Below, one piece after another: positions 13,806-16,896 of a stretch of DNA of 16,896 nucleotides. This DNA is from Vulcanimicrobiota bacterium (lineage in GTDB: Bacteria; Vulcanimicrobiota; Vulcanimicrobiia; Vulcanimicrobiales; Vulcanimicrobiaceae), in contig PMFP01000109.1 of assembly GCA_003155175.1 (NCBI GenBank), forward strand, positions 1 through 16,896, read 5' to 3'. Below the pieces are notes generated by a model. It saw only the letters and a list, made by a program, of their open reading frames with translations. It had not been told where the DNA came from and searched no databases. Each line of letters starts with the position of its first letter. The first letter of the stretch is position 1. The translations under genes and the position numbers were made by a program.

Positions 13806-15170
13806 ATGACGCGCACCAGCGCAATGTGGCTAGCCGCGTTCGCCGCACTGGCAGGCGCATGGTTTTGCGTGCCGTGCAATGCGAGCGCGCAACCGCTTCC
13901 GACGACGACGTGGCCGCAATACCAATACAGCAGCGACCATAACGCCGTCTTCGACAGTCCTGACTGGAGCGTATCCTGGAAAGCGCAAGCGGGCGACATC
14001 ATTCACGGCGGCCTCTCGATCGTCGGAACGACGCTGTATTTCGAAAGTTTCGACCACAACGTCTACGCGGTGAACGCGCTAACCGGAAAAGAGATTTGGC
14101 ACCGGACGCTCACCGACGTAGTGATGAACACGCCGGTCGTCGCCAACGGCCTCGTGTACGCCGGCGAGGGAATCGACCCGGGGATATCTCCGGACACGTT
14201 GCCCAACCCGATGGCCGGCCGAAAAGAGGGAAACAGCATCTACGCGCTCGACGCGGCGACGGGGCGGATCGTCTGGAGATTTCGCACGGTCGGCCACGAC
14301 ATGCCCACGGGAGTCTTTCTCAACGACGGCGGGACTCCGAAGTTCATCTTCACCGGCGGCGACCTTCACGTCTACGCGCTGAACGCGCGAACGGGCAAAT
14401 TGCTTTGGAAGGTCCCGGTTTCGGGAGTCGACATGATGGCATCGCTAGCCATGTCCGGCGGCCTAATCTACGGAATAACGGGTGCCAAAATAGCGAACGA
14501 TCAGATATACTTCCAAGCCGGCACCGTCACGAACAGGATGGTGAACAAGCAGACCTGGGCCGTCAACAGCGGCGGTAAGTTTGCGTGGCGAACCCCGGTC
14601 GGTGAGCCAGGTGGCTCGCCCACCGTGGCAGCCAACACCGTTTTCGCCGAGTCATTTGAGCAGAACCCCACTTTGTGGTTCCCCGTGCTTGCGCGACCGC
14701 CAGTGCGCTTCATGCGCAACACCGTTACGGCTCTCGATGCGACGACGGGAGATGTTCTCTGGTCGCATCAATCCGGAATTGGCGGCGGAACGAGGGAAGG
14801 CTCGAACATGCAGACGGTAGCCGGGGCTTACGCAGACGGCCGCTTCTATGAATCGTTCGCGGCGGTTCGCAACTTTGAGGCTTTCGACGCGAAAAGCGGC
14901 ACGTTGCTATGGACGCTTTCCACGGCGCCTCACCCCGTAAAGATGAGCGCCGTCATTAACGACGGGCTGCTCTATTTCGGCGACGCGGCAAACACGCTCT
15001 ACATCGTGCGGGCCGCCGACGGACAGGTCATGCAACGCGTCGCATTCCCAGACACGTTTGGAATCTCGCCCCCAGTTATAGTGGGCGGCACGCTGTTCGT
15101 CGCGAACGGAAAATCCGTCTACGCAGTTCCGCTAAACGACCTCCAGCGGGGAGCCGGGCCATCGTCATGA
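13806..15170 (+). CDS. Exported PQQ-type beta-propeller protein, tandem copy 1
   Basis: 454 residues with a signal peptide (cleavage after ASA, about residue 28). The mature part consists of WD-like PQQ repeats with the 'Y-A-x-D/N-x-x-T-G-x-x-x-W' core. Clear examples are YAVNALTGKEIWH, YALDAATGRIVWR, YALNARTGKLLWK, VTALDATTGDVLWS and FEAFDAKSGTLLWT. A degenerate one (TWAVNSGGKFAWR) lies between the third and fourth of these. About eight motifs fit a seven- or eight-bladed propeller. The vicinal Cys-Cys of PQQ alcohol dehydrogenases is missing; the mature part has no cysteine, so enzyme activity is doubtful and a binding or scaffold role is more likely. The gene has no clear ribosome site, starts 2 bases after the patatin stop, and its stop overlaps an in-frame ATG of the next gene (ATGA). 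Confidence 0.9.
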   Translation: MTRTSAMWLAAFAALAGAWFCVPCNASAQPLPTTTWPQYQYSSDHNAVFDSPDWSVSWKAQAGDIIHGGLSIVGTTLYFESFDHNVYAVNALTGKEIWHRTLTDVVMNTPVVANGLVYAGEGIDPGISPDTLPNPMAGRKEGNSIYALDAATGRIVWRFRTVGHDMPTGVFLNDGGTPKFIFTGGDLHVYALNARTGKLLWKVPVSGVDMMASLAMSGGLIYGITGAKIANDQIYFQAGTVTNRMVNKQTWAVNSGGKFAWRTPVGEPGGSPTVAANTVFAESFEQNPTLWFPVLARPPVRFMRNTVTALDATTGDVLWSHQSGIGGGTREGSNMQTVAGAYADGRFYESFAAVRNFEAFDAKSGTLLWTLSTAPHPVKMSAVINDGLLYFGDAANTLYIVRAADGQVMQRVAFPDTFGISPPVIVGGTLFVANGKSVYAVPLNDLQRGAGPSS

Positions 15171-15199
15171 AAGTTCGTCCGCTACCGGAGTCCCGCTTT

Positions 15200-16588
15200 A
15201 TGAAGCAGTGTCTAACGACGCTGGCTACCGTGCTCCTTCTCGCAAACTGCGTCGCTCGTAGCTCGGCACAGACGATTCCGGACCGAACCTGGGCGCAGTA
15301 CCAATACGCGAGCGACCACAACGCCGTCTTCACAAAACCAGATTGGAGCGTGGCTTGGCGCTCCGACGCCGAAGACAAGATCAACGGCGGCATTTCCATC
15401 GTCGGAACGACGCTCTACTACGAGAGTTTCGACCACAACATCTACGCGGTGGATGCGCGAACGGGTCAAGAGCGCTGGCACACGACCCTTTCCAACATCG
15501 TGATGAACACGCCTGTGGTCGCCGATGGCTTGGTCTTCGTCGGCGGCGGAATCGACCTCGGTCTTCCGCCGTTGGGTTTGCCCGATCCGCTCTCGGGCCG
15601 GGTCGGGGGCGACAGCTTCTACGCGCTGAACGCCGCAACCGGAGCGATCGTTTGGAAGTTCGATACGATCGGCCAAAACATGCCGACTCCCGTTTTTCTT
15701 ACGGTCGGCGGCGTACCCGAAATCGTGTTTCCGAGCGGCGATCTGAATATGTATGCATTGCAGGCGAAGACCGGTGCGCTGCTTTGGAAGAAACCCACGC
15801 CCGGCGCCGACCTCATGGCATCACTAAACCTCTATGACAACCTAATTTACGGGATAACCGGCTACAGCTTCTTGCTATACGATTCGACGTACCAGAAAGA
15901 CGGGCCGAACGCCGCGCGACAGATGTTCCAGCACACGTTCGCAATCGACGGCAGCGGGGCTTCTAGATGGTCGCAGCCGTACGGCGCAAGGGGCTGTTCG
16001 CCAACCATCGCAAACGGCACGGTTTTCGTCGAATCGTGGCTTCCAGAGAGTGGCGACAACCCGACGACGTGGCGCGAAAAATTGTGGGCTCCGCTGGGTG
16101 GATGGGTTCTCTACAGCGTTCTGATCGAACCCTCGCACAACGAGATCGCCGCGCTAGACGCGCGAACCGGAGCCTTAAAGTGGCTGCATGCGTTTAAGCC
16201 CGGAACAGCAACAAACGAAGGTTCCCACATGGACGCCATCGCCGGCCTTTACGCAAAAGGGCGCTTCTTTGACGCCGTGCCCATTGACAAGACGTTCGTT
16301 GCGCTCGACGCCAAGAACGGGAACGTGCTTTGGACCGTCCCGACTCCTCACCCGGTAAAGATGAGCGCCGTCGAAAAAGACGGACTCGTTTACTTCGGCG
16401 ACGCCGGAGGGACGCTCTACATCGTGCGAGCGAACGACGGCGAGGTCGAGCAGAGGGTCAAGTTCCCGCATGGTTTTAGCATCTCGCCTCCGCTCATCGT
16501 GGGCAACACGATGTTCGTCTCCAACACGAACTCCATCTACGCCGTCCGCTTGTCGGATCTTCAGCGAGGTGTCGGCCCTGACAATTAG
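15200..16588 (+). CDS. Exported PQQ-type beta-propeller protein, tandem copy 2
   Basis: A close paralog of the preceding gene. The preferred start is the ATG at 15200 (GGAG 9 bases upstream), giving 462 residues. An ATG at 15167, which overlaps the previous stop, would add 11 residues ahead of the same signal peptide. Cleavage is likely after SSA (about residue 23 from 15200). Shared blocks with copy 1 include QYQYxSDHNAVF near the mature N-terminus, ISIVGTTLYYESFDHN, VMNTPVVADGLV, HPVKMSAV and the C-terminal LSDLQRGVGP. Repeat cores include YAVDARTGQERWH, YALNAATGAIVWK, YALQAKTGALLWK, AALDARTGALKWL and VALDAKNGNVLWT. It has no PQQ dehydrogenase cysteine pair. Tandem duplication is evident; the two probably do related but not identical jobs in the envelope. 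Confidence 0.9.
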   Translation: MKQCLTTLATVLLLANCVARSSAQTIPDRTWAQYQYASDHNAVFTKPDWSVAWRSDAEDKINGGISIVGTTLYYESFDHNIYAVDARTGQERWHTTLSNIVMNTPVVADGLVFVGGGIDLGLPPLGLPDPLSGRVGGDSFYALNAATGAIVWKFDTIGQNMPTPVFLTVGGVPEIVFPSGDLNMYALQAKTGALLWKKPTPGADLMASLNLYDNLIYGITGYSFLLYDSTYQKDGPNAARQMFQHTFAIDGSGASRWSQPYGARGCSPTIANGTVFVESWLPESGDNPTTWREKLWAPLGGWVLYSVLIEPSHNEIAALDARTGALKWLHAFKPGTATNEGSHMDAIAGLYAKGRFFDAVPIDKTFVALDAKNGNVLWTVPTPHPVKMSAVEKDGLVYFGDAGGTLYIVRANDGEVEQRVKFPHGFSISPPLIVGNTMFVSNTNSIYAVRLSDLQRGVGPDN

Positions 16589-16598
16589 TGACGCAACG

Positions 16599-16896
16599 CT
16601 ACTTCCCGGGTCGAGACGCCGAAGATGCGCTCGCGGCAGGAAGACTCAGTGCGTACACAGTGCCTTCTCTATCAGCGATATATAAACCGCTAGGTACGAC
16701 GATCGCCCCAGCGTCAAACCTAACGGCTGACGGATCCGAAAAGGACCAAAGTATCGATCCAGTATGAATGTCGATCGCGTCCATACGCGTATCCATGCCT
16801 TCCCAAGCGATTCCATCACTGACAGTCGCAGAATTGACGATTCCGTTTTGCATAGCAATCGTCCACCGAACTTCGCCGGTCGTACCTACACCAACC
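16599..16896 (-). CDS. C-terminal part of a third PQQ-type propeller protein (N-terminus beyond window edge)
   Basis: An open frame entering from the right edge and ending at 16599; 98 codons are visible. Two repeat cores are seen: TGEVRWT at the edge and IDIHTGSILWSF, followed by GLYIADREGTVYALSLP and a Ser/Ala-rich tail ending in SRPGK. This is a PQQ-type propeller C-terminus. It lacks the PHPVKMSAV and DLQRG blocks shared by the two tandem propellers, so it is a different branch. Its base composition is visibly richer in A and T than most of the window. It converges on the second tandem gene with only 10 bases between stops. An ATG at 16853 is internal, because the frame stays open with propeller sequence upstream of it. 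Confidence 0.75.
   Translation of the reverse strand, partial: VGVGTTGEVRWTIAMQNGIVNSATVSDGIAWEGMDTRMDAIDIHTGSILWSFSDPSAVRFDAGAIVVPSGLYIADREGTVYALSLPAASASSASRPGK

Noticed and set aside
13806..16588. The tandem propellers as PQQ-dependent dehydrogenases
   Set aside because: There is no vicinal cysteine pair (copy 1 has no cysteine in its mature part, copy 2 only one), and the length is short for the quinoprotein dehydrogenases.
1..16896. CRISPR arrays, insertion sequences or toxin-antitoxin pairs
   Set aside because: I saw no regularly spaced direct repeats, no transposase motifs with terminal inverted repeats, and no typical small paired genes.

Overview
The window is a compact, GC-rich bacterial chromosome segment with 18 protein genes (two cut by the window edges) and one tRNA gene. 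No gap between genes exceeds about 230 bases. I see no insertion sequence, integrase, CRISPR array or rRNA. The mix points to a free-living bacterium from a poorly sampled high-GC phylum: a DUF5693 protein, an ECHDC3-like hydratase, two TMEM175-type channels, DUF2252, a two-domain Sua5, and secreted PQQ-type propellers with 'AQ' signal cleavage sites. Eremiobacterota (WPS-2) would fit, but that is an inference from gene content; no phylogenetic marker is present to settle it. GTG and TTG starts backed by strong GGAGG sites are frequent.

Positions 1-9230 are all on the minus strand. Read in transcription order from right to left: Sua5 (tRNA t6A synthesis); a DUF2252 kinase-like protein translationally coupled (ATGA) to a COG0701 permease; a 227-base regulatory gap with a compound dyad; a secreted S41 C-terminal protease followed by a DUF4126 membrane protein; tRNA-Val(UAC); a PhnB-like VOC protein with a possible terminator; a TMEM175-type channel; an ECHDC3-like crotonase; and a DUF5693 membrane protein that leaves the window on the left.

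Positions 9289-10400 are on the plus strand, divergent from sua5: msrB, a YbjQ/UPF0145 protein and a small two-helix membrane protein. The last two are 2 bases apart. A ceramidase-like hydrolase on the minus strand (10414-11841) converges on this group and diverges from the next.

Positions 11961-16588 form a plus-strand set: a second TMEM175-type channel, an exported patatin-like phospholipase, and two tandem paralogous exported beta-propellers. The patatin-to-propeller spacing is 2 bases. A third, unrelated-looking propeller gene converges from the right edge. With the neighbouring ceramidase homolog this is an envelope/lipid-hydrolase region of unknown purpose, and it is the most accessory-looking part of the window. 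The other notable item is the DUF2252 protein, whose kinase-like motifs occur in permuted order.
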